This document shows, in pieces, positions 32,400-43,535 of a stretch of DNA of 64,000 nucleotides. The DNA is taken from positions 30,050,369-30,114,368 of the forward strand of contig NC_080044.1 of the NCBI RefSeq assembly GCF_012489685.1. Direction: 5' to 3'. The notes below the pieces were generated by a model. The model saw only the letters and a list, made by a program, of their open reading frames with translations. It ran no database searches and was not told the origin of the DNA. The translations under genes and the position numbers were made by a program. Position 1 is the first letter of the stretch. Every line of letters begins with the position of its first letter. Source of the stretch: Lotus japonicus. Its lineage: Eukaryota; Streptophyta; Magnoliopsida; Fabales; Fabaceae.

Positions 32400-33501
32400 A
32401 ACCCTCACCATAACCGTGCGCCACCGTGCCTTGCGCATCACCACGCACGCACCATATCTTTTTTCGAAAACAACAACTGCACCTAAAATGACTCATTTTA
32501 TTCAAAATGGTTATAAACTATACAACAACCTAGACGAATTTTTAAATACCTCAAATACACTCAGAAAAATCCAATATTTTTATCATGGTTCCCTATACAC
32601 GTTTTGTAAATCCTTGTAAAATTTCAAGTATAAATTCAAAGTACAAAATTCAGGAAAAATCTAACACTAACAGTAGTTCATGAGAAACGAGACAGCTTAA
32701 CCTATCCTCACTAAAACGCATGTAACTCGAGCTACAGACGTCGGAATGACGTGAAACCAGCGGCAAAAGTTTTATAACAGAAAGGGTTACGACTTTTTTG
32801 AATAAAACTTCTTCAAATTCGGTCATTAAGACAGCTAGAAATAGGGTTCAAGAGCTCGTAAATTTCCCGCGCGCAACCCGCGCATCATGCGCGCCTATCT
32901 TCTACCCCCAAAATTCATCTTAAAATCAAACCCTAACTATTTCAATTTGGGAATTTATGCATCCTAAGGTTTCTAAATCATGCTTCCTATCATTACCCAC
33001 TATCATACTAATCCGTAGAATATGAATTCAAACTCTTACCTCTTGAAGATCAAAGTCTAGGTTTTTCTTCTCTTTTCTCCCCTTCTCTCTTTCACGCTTC
33101 TTTTCTTCTGCTCTGCTAACTTCTCCAGTTCTCAAATTCTGATTTCTCTCTTTCTAATTCACTCCTAACCCTTAAATAGTCTTACAATGGGCCTCACTCC
33201 CAACTACTCACTTAAAACCTAAAACTCTTATTTATCTAAATCTTATACTATATCACACATAAGATTTAAATAATAATCACATATATCACTCATATACAAT
33301 TTAAATAATTTACTCACTCCATATATCACATAATCACCTAATTATCTAATAAAATCACTTAATTACCTTATTATACGATAAACTCTCATAATCACCTTAT
33401 TATATAGTAAAATCACCTATTTATTCAAATCACTATATAACCTAATAATAATTAAAATAAATTAATAAATATTCTACTAATAAAAAAAATGGGGTGTTAC
33501 A
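32400..33501 (-). repeat. LTR F, right segment
   Basis: Continues F beyond element E and ends ATGGGGTGTTACA at 33501, so the minus-strand LTR starts TGTAACACCCC. About 400 bases (32460-32870) are clearly similar to part of LTR D (41500-41830). The stretch 33200-33490 is A/T-rich. The next bases, TCGAT, match the uninterrupted copy of the target at 47492-47496, so F inserted into the LTR of G. No gene seen. Confidence 0.75.
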
Positions 33502-33806
33502 TCGATCTTCGGGTCTGGCATCGGTGGTGCTTCAGGTTCCACTGGTAGCTTCTCCTGATCAACCGTCATATCTTCGGAAGGATCCAGCTCCCCCTCAGAC
33601 TCTCGCACAGATGACGTCCCAGACTCTAAGTCCATAGGGAAATGGAAATGATGAGGTGCAAAAGGCAACTTCACCCTCCCGTTCTCAAGCTGTTGAACCT
33701 CGAGGACTTCTCCCTCCTTGTCGCGACCCGAAAATGTGGCACCGCCGACATAGATGCGACGTACCTGGTGTGGGTCGGGCACCCATGCCTTGTCATTCTC
33801 CTCATC
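33502..33806 (-). repeat. Left LTR of gypsy element G, segment 1
   Basis: Nearly identical to 47492-47794 in the right LTR of G. It holds the central part of the G LTR ORF, with W-V-P-D ... Y-V-G intact. It is cut on the left by F and on the right by solo LTR B. Confidence 0.85.
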
Positions 33807-36800
33807 TGTAACACCCCGATTTCGGTGGCGTCACTTTAGTAACCAAAAGTAAACTTAATGCGGAAAAACGTAAATTTTTTTTTTTTTGATAATAACTAAG
33901 ACAAGACTGAATTAAATAAAACCCAAATGCGAAAAGCAATAAAACTATTATCCAATATATATTTACAACCCCCCGCTGTAAGTACCCAACCTCGTCACGA
34001 GTAACCTCCAGTGACGGAAAGTAGTAGAAAAGAACGCCCGTAGGCAAAAGGTATAATCCAAAAGAAAGGTTAGGTGTCTGCAACACTGTCCCTCAAAATA
34101 AGAATAAGTCAGCCCAGATGGCCTAAAACAAGACCTCTTAAGTCCAACCAACTCTCTGTGATTCCCGTAAAGGAACCACACAAAAAGCTATAGGTGGGAA
34201 ACTACCCTGTCCCCAAAGAAAACAAATGATGTTCAGAGCTAAGACTCTACTCCTACACTAATCCCATCTCGAGGAGCTCACACCAGCACTAAAACCTACA
34301 TGCTAGCATGATCGTCGTCCGAATTCGAAATCCAGAACGACCTAGTCTATGTACACCATCCGTCCTCCGCTCGCTATCGCGATGCGCTCCTGTCCCAGCA
34401 TCCCAACTCTAGTTTCCCCCGAAGGGTGAACCGTCGTGAACCAGTCCGCCAAAGACATCTGACAAAGGGCGTTTGTCCGCCAAAGCACACACAGAAGACG
34501 CGAGGGTCAACTCCAAAGAATTACATAAATAATAGCACCAATAGATATAGATAAGAGAATAGCCACTTAGGCTTATAGCTAGGGATAACATCCTAGGGTT
34601 GCATATTCCATAATGAACTTAACGGCAATAATAACAATTAACATGTTCCAAATAGGATTAACAAATAACAATCACACTCGACAACTAAATCAGTATGCAT
34701 GAATGCGGGATGATTAGTCAAACAACGTCTCCGACTCTCACTCGACACGCCGCCACGTGTTCTAGGTAAATTAAAGTCTCTAAAAGCTTACCCTAAGGTA
34801 AAGTCGATTCTGCGACAAAAGACACTTCTTCACATCAACATAGTAACTCATGATGATCTCCGGATCATCCGACTCATCTCAATCCGATGGTCACAACTGC
34901 TCAACAAGCAAAGAGTATCACATACTCGGAAACTACCGGTTTCCCGGACTTATCCCCAGGATAGCCCAACAATTAGGCATGTCAAGTCGATCCAACCCCT
35001 TGGGTTGAACATACGGACTCGCACACGCAACTCCCACAATTAGGCATGTCGAGTCGATCCAACCCCTTGGGTTGAACATACGGACTCGCACACGCAACAA
35101 ATGACAACGCCAAGTCGGTTCACTCAAAAGAGTCGAACATACGGACATTGCGCGTGTCCAATGACTATCGCCGAATCGATCCAATCCATCGGATTGAACA
35201 TACGGATCCGCGCGAGTCGAAAGGTTATCGCTGAATCGATCCAATCCCTCGGATTGAACATACGGATTCACGCGAGTTAAAATGGCAATCGCTGAATCGA
35301 TCCAATCCCTCTGATTGAACATACGGACTCACGCGTGCCTGAGTGACTACCGCCGAATCGATCCAATCCATCGGATTGAATATACGGATTCGCGCGTGTC
35401 GAAAAGTTGTCGCTGAATCGATCCAATCCCTCGGATTGAACATACGGATTCACGCGAGGTAAAATGGCAATCGCTGAATCGATCCAATCCCTCTGATTGA
35501 ACATACGGACTCACGTGTGCCTGAGTGACTACCGCCGAATCGATCCAATCCATCGGATTGAATATACGGATTCGCGCGTGTCAACAATTATTGCCGAATC
35601 GGCCCAACCCGTCGGGTTTGGACATACGGATTCGCGCCGCAAAGTCGAAGATACGCCCAACAACATAGCTGCTCCAACAGCACAACCACAATAGCTGCTC
35701 CAACAGCACAACAACAACTACATACTCGAAGCCCCTCAACTTTCTAAATGCTGGGATCCGACGACACTTCTCGTTTTCCAAAACTATGATTTGCATCCAA
35801 AGCTTCCTTCCGAGATTATTACCATTACTTAAAGATTTAGAGGTTGTTTAATGTCTTATGAGTTTTCTTTACAAAATAATTATCCTTTTAGTCTTATCGC
35901 GAATCCTATAAGTTCTCGGGATCTCCTAATCCCCAAATGACTCCAGAGAATGTCTCGATCCATACAACACCACAACAAGGCCCGAATCTCATTCGTCCTT
36001 TCAAGATTTCTCAAAACTCTCAAAATAAAATCGGCATGACCTGCCCGCTTTTCTCACCGTTCAGAAACTCAGATTATAGTGCAAAAGCAGAATTAACTCA
36101 TCATAATCAATCAACATGTCATATGTCAATATCTTAAGCAATAACCACATAGCACCTAGCATATAAGGCATGCACCACACATCCTAAATTACCCAATTAG
36201 CACTTAGCATGTCATTCACTCATCAAAAACATACAGTAGATGCATCATCTACATTGTCAGCCGAAGCCTCAGAAAACGTTTTCCAATCACACACAATTCC
36301 AGTGCATAAACAGTAAACAATGTCGAAACATCGACCCTAAGCATTAACTAGAGATTCAATGAGAAGCCCTCACCTGTAGATTCTCCAGGACGATCTCCTA
36401 ACACTTGTTCACAATCAAAGGCTTGCTCCTCTGGGAATTCCTCAAAATCACCTTTAGAGCAAAACCACAGAAATACTATCAGAATCTATCGAAAACTAAG
36501 TTATCGATACTTACTAAGGTTACTCGAAGTAATCTATACTCTAAGGTACGATAATCTAGCGCGAAAGGACAAGTTTTCGGAAAAGGAATTTTCCCCCTCC
36601 TCCTCTATAGGGCTCGGCCACTTTTCACAATTGTGGGGCTCGATTTTTCTTCGATCAAACTTGGTTCCTATGCTTTCATAAGCCGTAACTAAGGGTATTC
36701 TGAACTCGGAAAAATTATCGGATCAAAAACTGTCGCAAGGGTATTTTGGTCATGATTTTTAACTTAGGATTTTCAAAACTGAAATCCCAAAAATAAAATT

Positions 36801-38002
36801 TTGCAGGGACGTCACCAACGACGTTTATGACAACTAATCCTACTAACACTAAGCTAAGGCGATAGTTTTTAGCCTAAAGGTTGAAGCTTTACCTCAAAAA
36901 CTCCAAAAATGGGTATTTAAGGCTAAAATTGATTCCGGCGGAATTCCGGCGACATAACGGAAAATCTAACCCGGCAGAAGTGATCTTGGGCACATAAGGA
37001 AGAGGTTTAGAATCAGAAATGAAAGATTCAGGATAGTTTTGCAAAAACCCATAAACTATCCACTCAGAAAAGTCTACAGAAAAGCTATGGAAAAAGCGAT
37101 CAGAGGTAAGGAAAAGCATCAGTACCTCGAGGCCTACGCGTAGCAACGAACGGAACGACGATCGGTCAAGAATTGGAAAAATCACTTTTCTTCCTTTTCC
37201 TCCTCTTGAAGCTACGGCCGTGTGTGTGTGTTGTGATTTTTTTGTTGTTTTTTTTTTCTTTTTTCTTTCATATACTATATATAGGAAATGGAAAATGCGG
37301 AAAAATGAGAATTTCGCGATTCCGATTTTTCCTACTGATTCAAACGTATATTAGACACGATATTCATCCCGTTGAATCTTCTAATTCTCCAAAGAAATAT
37401 CAGTATGATTTTTGGTTTTCGAGGCTTGTTTTTAATGTGTACCGGCTTAAAATGCACTTTATGCACTTTATGATTTTGACCTCGGATGCAGAAACTTCCT
37501 TCTGAAGAAAGATCTGGAACGTCGATTAGAGTGGGCGTGCGCGGATGAAATCTTTATTTGATGCTCCGAATAGAAAAAGTCTTCATCGTCCGTTGATTTT
37601 AGGGTTTCTGAACTATCAGTGATTCGGTTTCGGCAAACTTCCGATGATTGGAATCGGACGTTCGTAGATCCTAGAGTTTCGCCTCGAAACGATTGTTATA
37701 TATGGAAAAAGAGAAGTTCTAACATTTCTCTGAAGATTTTTGGACTAAATTCCTACAGTGTTCCAAGGGTGGAACATAGTTTGATTTTCTAAGGTTCTTG
37801 TCCTAGGTTTTAAAGCGAATATTATTCGTGCTATAACTTAAATCGACTTCGATACAATCCTTTGAATTTTCCTGAACTCCCTCCTTCATAATTTATTCCA
37901 TTTAGTAAACTCTTGTTCAGGTTTTCCTTTCACGATACATCAACCCTAATCGTGAATAGGAAGTTTATTCACTTAGCATAAGCTTAAAACTTGGGTCTTA
38001 CA
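33807..38002 (-). repeat. Solo LTR B (4.2 kb) with TSD TCATC
   Basis: Minus-strand copy of the A/C family: starts TGTAAGACCC at 38002 and ends GGTGTTACA at 33807. Flanks are TCATC at 33802-33806 and 38003-38007. The empty site is present uninterrupted at 47794-47800 in the other LTR of G, so the insertion is proved twice. TATA box at 37276-37283. The LTR ORF is damaged: start and end words remain near 34330-34470 but the middle is deleted. A tandem array of 60-bp units (34978-35640) is absent from A. Confidence 0.92.
34978..35640 (-). repeat. 60-bp tandem array with 180-bp higher-order period inside LTR B
   Basis: About eleven units of about 60 bp, each with a small palindrome (CAATCC - 3 bases - GGATTG) followed by AACATACGGA. 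Units three apart are more alike than neighbours (35221 with 35401, 35281 with 35463, 35341 with 35523), a 180-bp higher-order repeat. Short ORFs reading W-I-D-S-A repeats come only from the periodicity. Confidence 0.88.
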
Positions 38003-38173
38003 TCATCATGGAGTGTCAGTGTCCAGGAATGAATCGTGCTCGTGGTCAGCACCACCATCTGCCCCCCCCCCCCCCCAAATAACAAGTAAAACACATAGAG
38101 AGGGTCAGATCTCATGCAAAACGCACAAGTAGTCACAGTACACATAAATCATACGATTAATATAGCAACATAG
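38003..38173 (-). repeat. Left LTR of G, segment 2
   Basis: Matches 47796-47963 of the right LTR. It contains the putative ORF start (ATG at 38056-38058, minus) and a C-run of about 16 near 38062-38077, longer than in the right copy. It is cut by LTR D at 38174. Confidence 0.85.
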
Positions 38174-41100
38174 TGTAACATCCCGATTTTCGGGTGCCAC
38201 GGTAGTAACATGTAAAAGTAAATATGCAATATTTTCCAAACTAGATTTATAAATGTGAGTATTTTTTTTTCTTTTTCGAAGCATTTCTAAAATATGTAAT
38301 GCATGCTCCCAACCATAAATAATTTACATCTGGCCTTTACCAAGGCACAACATAAAAGACAGGACAAATAAAATAAGATCCAACAACGGACCCACTATGC
38401 AATGACTCCATAGATCCGATATACTCAATATGATTTCCACACTGTGTAACCATAGGAAAGCCATGCACCGGAACCTACCCAAAACCTCAAATACAAATCA
38501 TAAAATGATCCTACAAGCTTAAACCAATAACGGTAAGCTATTCTAGCCAAAGGCTCTAGCCTTACACCGACTCTATTCTTCGAGTCTTCTATAATTCTTC
38601 CACATGGAGTAGCATCGGCTCACATCTCCACCTTTCGTCGTCTGGCAGCAGGTCGACCGCCCAAACACAAACATACAAACAAAGCCAAGGCCCTAGTGTC
38701 AACTTACAGAATATAATAAATATACAATCAACATTTGACAAAGGGGGGTATATACTTATATAGGTTCTCAGTTGCCTACCCTAAGGTATATACATAGAAT
38801 GTTATCAAGTCCCTAATAATAATCCAATCATCAACATCTAAACAAATATAATTAAAGGGCATGATATGTCATGCGACGTCAATCATAATAAGATGCATGG
38901 TGTGCCAATGCAAAATATGCTGACACAATCCGAAAAACGTCACTCTGCATGGTGACGGGACAAACCAATGGTATTGCCACTTAAAGGTTGGGCACCTCGA
39001 GACGGTCGTAACACTGGCCTCGTGTTTAACCATTTCTGCTCGGGCGTCGCTTATCAGCTTTGGCTATTGTCAAGACGATCCAACTCTACACGGTTCGACC
39101 ATTTCTGCTTGTTATGCCGGACATCAACAGGAGCGATACAACTCTACACGGATGATCGTTACTTCCTGTTGTACCAGGTATACTCAGGACCGATTCAACT
39201 CTACAAGGCTGATCGTTGCTTCCTGCTATACCGAAGTACTCCGCTTGGCACTTCATCGCGTGTATGCATGAGTGCAATATGATTAGCAAAACAACGATTC
39301 GTCCTCACAGGTAAAAAGTTAACTACAAAACCCAATAAGAACCCAAGTGTTTAATGTCGAACCTGACGACATAAACCCCAATGGGAGAGTACTAAAGTAC
39401 TCGGTGACCTCCTCTCGTCACCGTGGATCACCCCCGTGGCGTCCAATGGAAGAGTACTAGAGTACTCGGTGACCTCCTCTCGTCACCGTGGATCACCCCC
39501 GTGGCGTCCACTAAATTATTCAAGAAGTGCAAGGAAGCACTTATTTCCCATATTAGTCATGTTGACTCGTCTACTTGACGGTCAAGCAAACGACTCAACG
39601 AGCGAGAAAGGTATTACCCACGCTCAGTTTTTGTTCAAGTCATGGCTTGTCGACTTATTCCCGTATTTCACAATCATTTCAATTTCCTAAGTTTCCCTAA
39701 GGTCATCGATAATTAATTAAAGCGTTTCAAGTTGAGTTTATTCAATTATGAGGTTTATTGTAAAAAATCTAAGTTTCCTGAATTATCAAGTTCCATGTTC
39801 TAACTAATCAAAGTTTCCCAAATCCCCCAAATATAATCCCCGGGAAAAGTCTAAGCGTTCAAAGGAGGGCTAGGTCTCTGACCCCCGTCAGAACCTGCCT
39901 AGGGTTATTATTTCAACCAGAATGATCGAAATAGATCAATTCAAATGTCCTACACTCCGCAATCGCGTCAAGCGCACAATTCGACAACAATATCAATATC
40001 CCAAGCTATAAGAAGCATTACAACAATAATTTTGTGCGGAAATCATAAGACAGAAACCAATAAACGGCCGAAGCCTCTCAGAAAACGGAGACACACGTCT
40101 CATATAAGTTCACTCGGCCGAAGCCTCCAGAATACATTTTCCCAGTTCCAAGCAATAATCAATATCCAAGCAATATTCAATATCAAGCAATATTCAAGTC
40201 GAATTTATCGACGCCTACAATACAATAGCTAGTAAGTAAAATTGCCCTAACCTTAGCCAACTCCCTTACAAAGCTGCAACTCCAATCCAATCCCGTCTTT
40301 GCTTTACCGTGTAGACTCGCTTTATTCCATTGTGTAGCTTCGATGCAAGGTGCTTCCGTTCTCCGTACCTTTCATAAGCATACTTAACGAAATCACTAAT
40401 CGCGCTACTTACTACTTAAGTCTAGAGCTACAACCTCAAGCAAATGACTTATAGAAAACACAAGTTAAACTGAATCTTCGCAATGGTTATAAACCATTAA
40501 GGTCAATCACCGAAATTAAAACAAGTCATCATAATGACAACAAAACAATAACAATGCTTCAAAAGCTTTTGACTTAGTAAATCCGCTTTAAAACCAAATA
40601 CTCATATCTTTGTTAAAATGGAAAGAGCAAATAAGGAATACTTACTTATCGAGTCACTTACAACAACTTAATGTCTCAACTTGCTCTCACAATCTATTCC
40701 TCAAGCCAACGTTGTATCATTATCAATTCTTATCAAATCCACTAACTCTTATCAAGTAATCCATAAACCATAGTTAACTTCCAAGACAAACAACTCTCCT
40801 TATCTAATGGTTATGTACTCATTCAAGACTCATGAGCTCCTTCAAAACGATCGAATCATTTCTCTTAAACTTAAACTCGTGATATCTCGTTAGACAAAGA
40901 CCCTAGTCTCTTTGAAGCTCCACTTTGGTTCTACAAAAATTTCAAACTTATAGATTAGTCCTCAATCTCTAAGAAACGAGTTCTAGTCCTCAATTAATCC
41001 CTTAATTACATCTAAATCCACTTCCAAAGTTTAAAATCTATACCTTCTAAAATCAAGTATTTACAATAAAGCTCATAAACTTCTTGGAATTCAAGATTCA

Positions 41101-43420
41101 ATCCTAAGTCATCTTCCAACATCAAGATTTCCATCACAACTTAATCCATTCTAATTAATACCTTTCGAAGTCTAATTCCTCACTCGGAAATTCAAACTTA
41201 ATTATTCTGTCTCTATCCAACCATGTTATTCCTAAGCATCCATTAACAAAGAGGTAATATTCGAAAACTTAGTTTCTAACACTCCAAAAACTTGTTCGAC
41301 TTTCAAAACTTTTCGCAATCTCTTTTTAACGAATAGACGTGCGTAAAGACTCAAACATTCTTGATTTTCATAAACGAATAAACAACGTAGGTAAGTAAGT
41401 TTCGAAATATGTTTTCCTACTCCAAACATTGTAATATAATTTTAAAACAAAAGGTTTTATCAAACTTTTCCATAAACAACGCTTTTCGCTTGAAATAAGT
41501 GATTTTGTCAAGCAATTATAAACTGTACAACGACTTTGGATAATTTTTAAATACATCAAATAAACTCCGAAAAATCTAATATTTATATCCTGACTTCATC
41601 TACAGCTTTTGTAAATCCTCATAAATTTTCAAGTCCAAAATCGAAGTACAAAATTCAGGAAAAATCAAATACTACAGCAGTTCGTGAGAAATGGGACAGC
41701 TTAACCCGTGCTCACTAAAATGCGTATAACTAGAGCTAGAGAAATCGAAATGACATGAAACCAGTGGCAAAAGTTTGCTAACCGAAAATGCTACAATTTT
41801 TATGAAGACTACTTCAAATTCGTTCACTAAACCTAACTATTTAACAGATCAGCAGCTACTATAATCGCGTGACAGCAACAATAATACAGAAGAAATATTC
41901 ATATGGGTTTACCATCTTCTTCTTGAGGGCAGAGCATGGCTCACAACCTTTAACTCCTCAAACACCTAAGATAAAAATCACAGCAAGCAAAAACATTATT
42001 TTTCATTCATAAAACGAAGCTTGGAGTCCAAAACTGAGTTCAGAAAGGTCGAAACTCACTGAACAACCTTCTGGAAATTCTCCGGCGAAGGTCTCACCGG
42101 AGAAAACGGAGGTGCACGGCGGCGTTGTGGCCGGAGAGGAAGGGAGAGGATGGTCGTGACCTCCACTTCGAGTGGAGCACGATTGTGGTGGTCTCGTTGC
42201 AAACAGAGCTCAAAGGAGGAAGCAATGGTCGATTACAGGTTGAGGGACTCGCCGGAAATCACCTCCGGCGGCGGTTCGCGGCGGAGATGGTCGGAATCAG
42301 AAATTGGTTTAGGGGTTTTGAAGCTGGCTTCGAGGGGAGTCTAATCGTGGTGTTGGTTTCCCAAAACGATGAGCAGTTCACCGGAGATCGGAGGAGAAAG
42401 GTGGCGGTTTTAGGGTTTCATGGTGGTGTTGATTTCTGCGTGTTCACGTGGCGGTGGCCGTCGAGTCCGTGGAGAACAACATCGTGATGGTGGCTGTGAC
42501 TCGCGTCCTTGCTGGAGGAAGGAGGAGAGGCGGCGGCGGTCACCTATGGGGGTGGTGCGTTCGCTCATGAAGGAGGCGTGGCGGTGGTGACCAGGGCGGC
42601 TGTGGTGCTCGCGTGAGTAGAGAAAGAAGAAGGTCTGGTGATGATGATGGTTGGGTGCTGCACCTTGGAGGAGAAGAAGATTATGTTGAGGTGTTGCAGG
42701 GAAATCAGGTGAAGAAGAAGAAAGTGAAGCGTGAGGGAGAGAAAGAGATGTCGAGAGTGAGGAAGATAGGGGTGCACATGAGAGAGAGTGAGGAAAAACT
42801 AATTCCGATTGGGTGTGGTGGGGCCCACGTGGAGAGAGAGTGTGATCATAAAATTGAATAATTTAAGTGAGAGAGGAAGGTAGAGTGGAAATTTGAAATT
42901 TGAATAAGTGGTTGGAAATAGAGATGGTGAGGTGGAACGATAAGAATGAATTAATTTTGTGGTTGAGGTGAGAAAAGAATAAAAGATATTCCTTTGTGAT
43001 GCTTGATAGGCTATCACAAGTAAATAACAAAGATGACCTGTTAGAGCAGGTCATCTCTTCATAAAAAGAGATAATTAAAGAATAGAAATTATTAAAATTA
43101 AAAATAAAATAGTACACATAAAAATAATTATGATTAAACCCTTACTTTTAAATAACTTTATAAAATCAAAATATTGAAATTAATTACTACTTAATAAGTT
43201 TTCACGAATCGCGATTAGATTTGAGAAGGGAAAATAATAATAAGACAATATTAAAATATTAACACGAAGTTAAACAAATATAAGGAAAATATTCCTTAAA
43301 TTATTTTTCACCGTCGTGGCGCGAATAATATTCAATCACAAATAATTAATAAATAATACACGTTACCGTAATTTAAAGAAATTAAGTAAATAAGCGGTTT
43401 ATTAAATTTTGAGTCTTACA
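38174..43420 (-). repeat. LTR D (5.2 kb, gypsy-type) with TSD CATAG
   Basis: Runs TGTAACATCCCG ... GAGTCTTACA with CATAG at 38169-38173 and 43421-43425. No gag-pol, so a solo LTR. A block near 38640-38700 (minus) resembles the sequence just upstream of the LTR ORF in A, but the ORF itself is not recognisable. Noncoding contents: an imperfect 58-bp triple repeat near 39079-39245, a 65-bp tandem pair at 39380-39510, A/T-rich sequence 40200-41900, and a G+C-rich CCGG-bearing segment 42080-42620. Frames in that last segment look like chance products of base composition. 42850-43420 is A/T-rich with nothing visible. Confidence 0.85.
39380..39510. repeat. 65-bp tandem duplication in LTR D
   Basis: Two near-identical copies of a 65-bp unit ending GATCACCCCCGTGGCGTCCA. 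Probably a local duplication in the LTR. Confidence 0.85.
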
Positions 43421-43462
43421 CATAGTTTCACATCTCAGTTAACAACCTAGAGTTTAGTTATG
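43421..43462 (-). repeat. Left LTR of G, segment 3 (truncated)
   Basis: Matches 47959-47998 of the right LTR up to GAGTTTAGTTA, where the similarity stops abruptly. The rest of this LTR and the adjoining end of pol are missing. Confidence 0.75.
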
Positions 43463-43535
43463 TAAGGCCCTAGACTTGTCTTAGTGCCATTTATGCAAAA
43501 CTTTGAATAAAATGAATTTTTAAGTTAAGTTTGAA
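43463..43535 (+). other. Foreign 73-bp stub with an LTR-like start at a deletion junction
   Basis: Begins TGTAAGGCCCTAGACTTG, the typical start of the gypsy LTRs in this window, but is only about 73 bp long and is joined straight to the broken integrase of G. It may be filler DNA at a deletion, or the remnant of another LTR. Confidence 0.45.

Noticed and set aside
34978..35640. CRISPR-like array
   Set aside because: Repeats are contiguous 60-bp units with no unique spacers, inside a plant LTR; it is a tandem satellite-like array.
35225..35717. Short ORFs with repeating WIDSA-like peptides
   Set aside because: They arise in several frames from the 60-bp periodicity and have no consistent start or end.
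38058..38078. C-run differing in length from the other LTR copy
   Set aside because: Homopolymer length differences are expected from slippage or sequencing and carry no further meaning here.
42125..42861. Plus-strand frames in G+C-rich sequence that look like host coding exons
   Set aside because: They lie inside LTR D between matching TSDs, show no domain, and are rich in GGA/GCG repeats as expected for an LTR leader.
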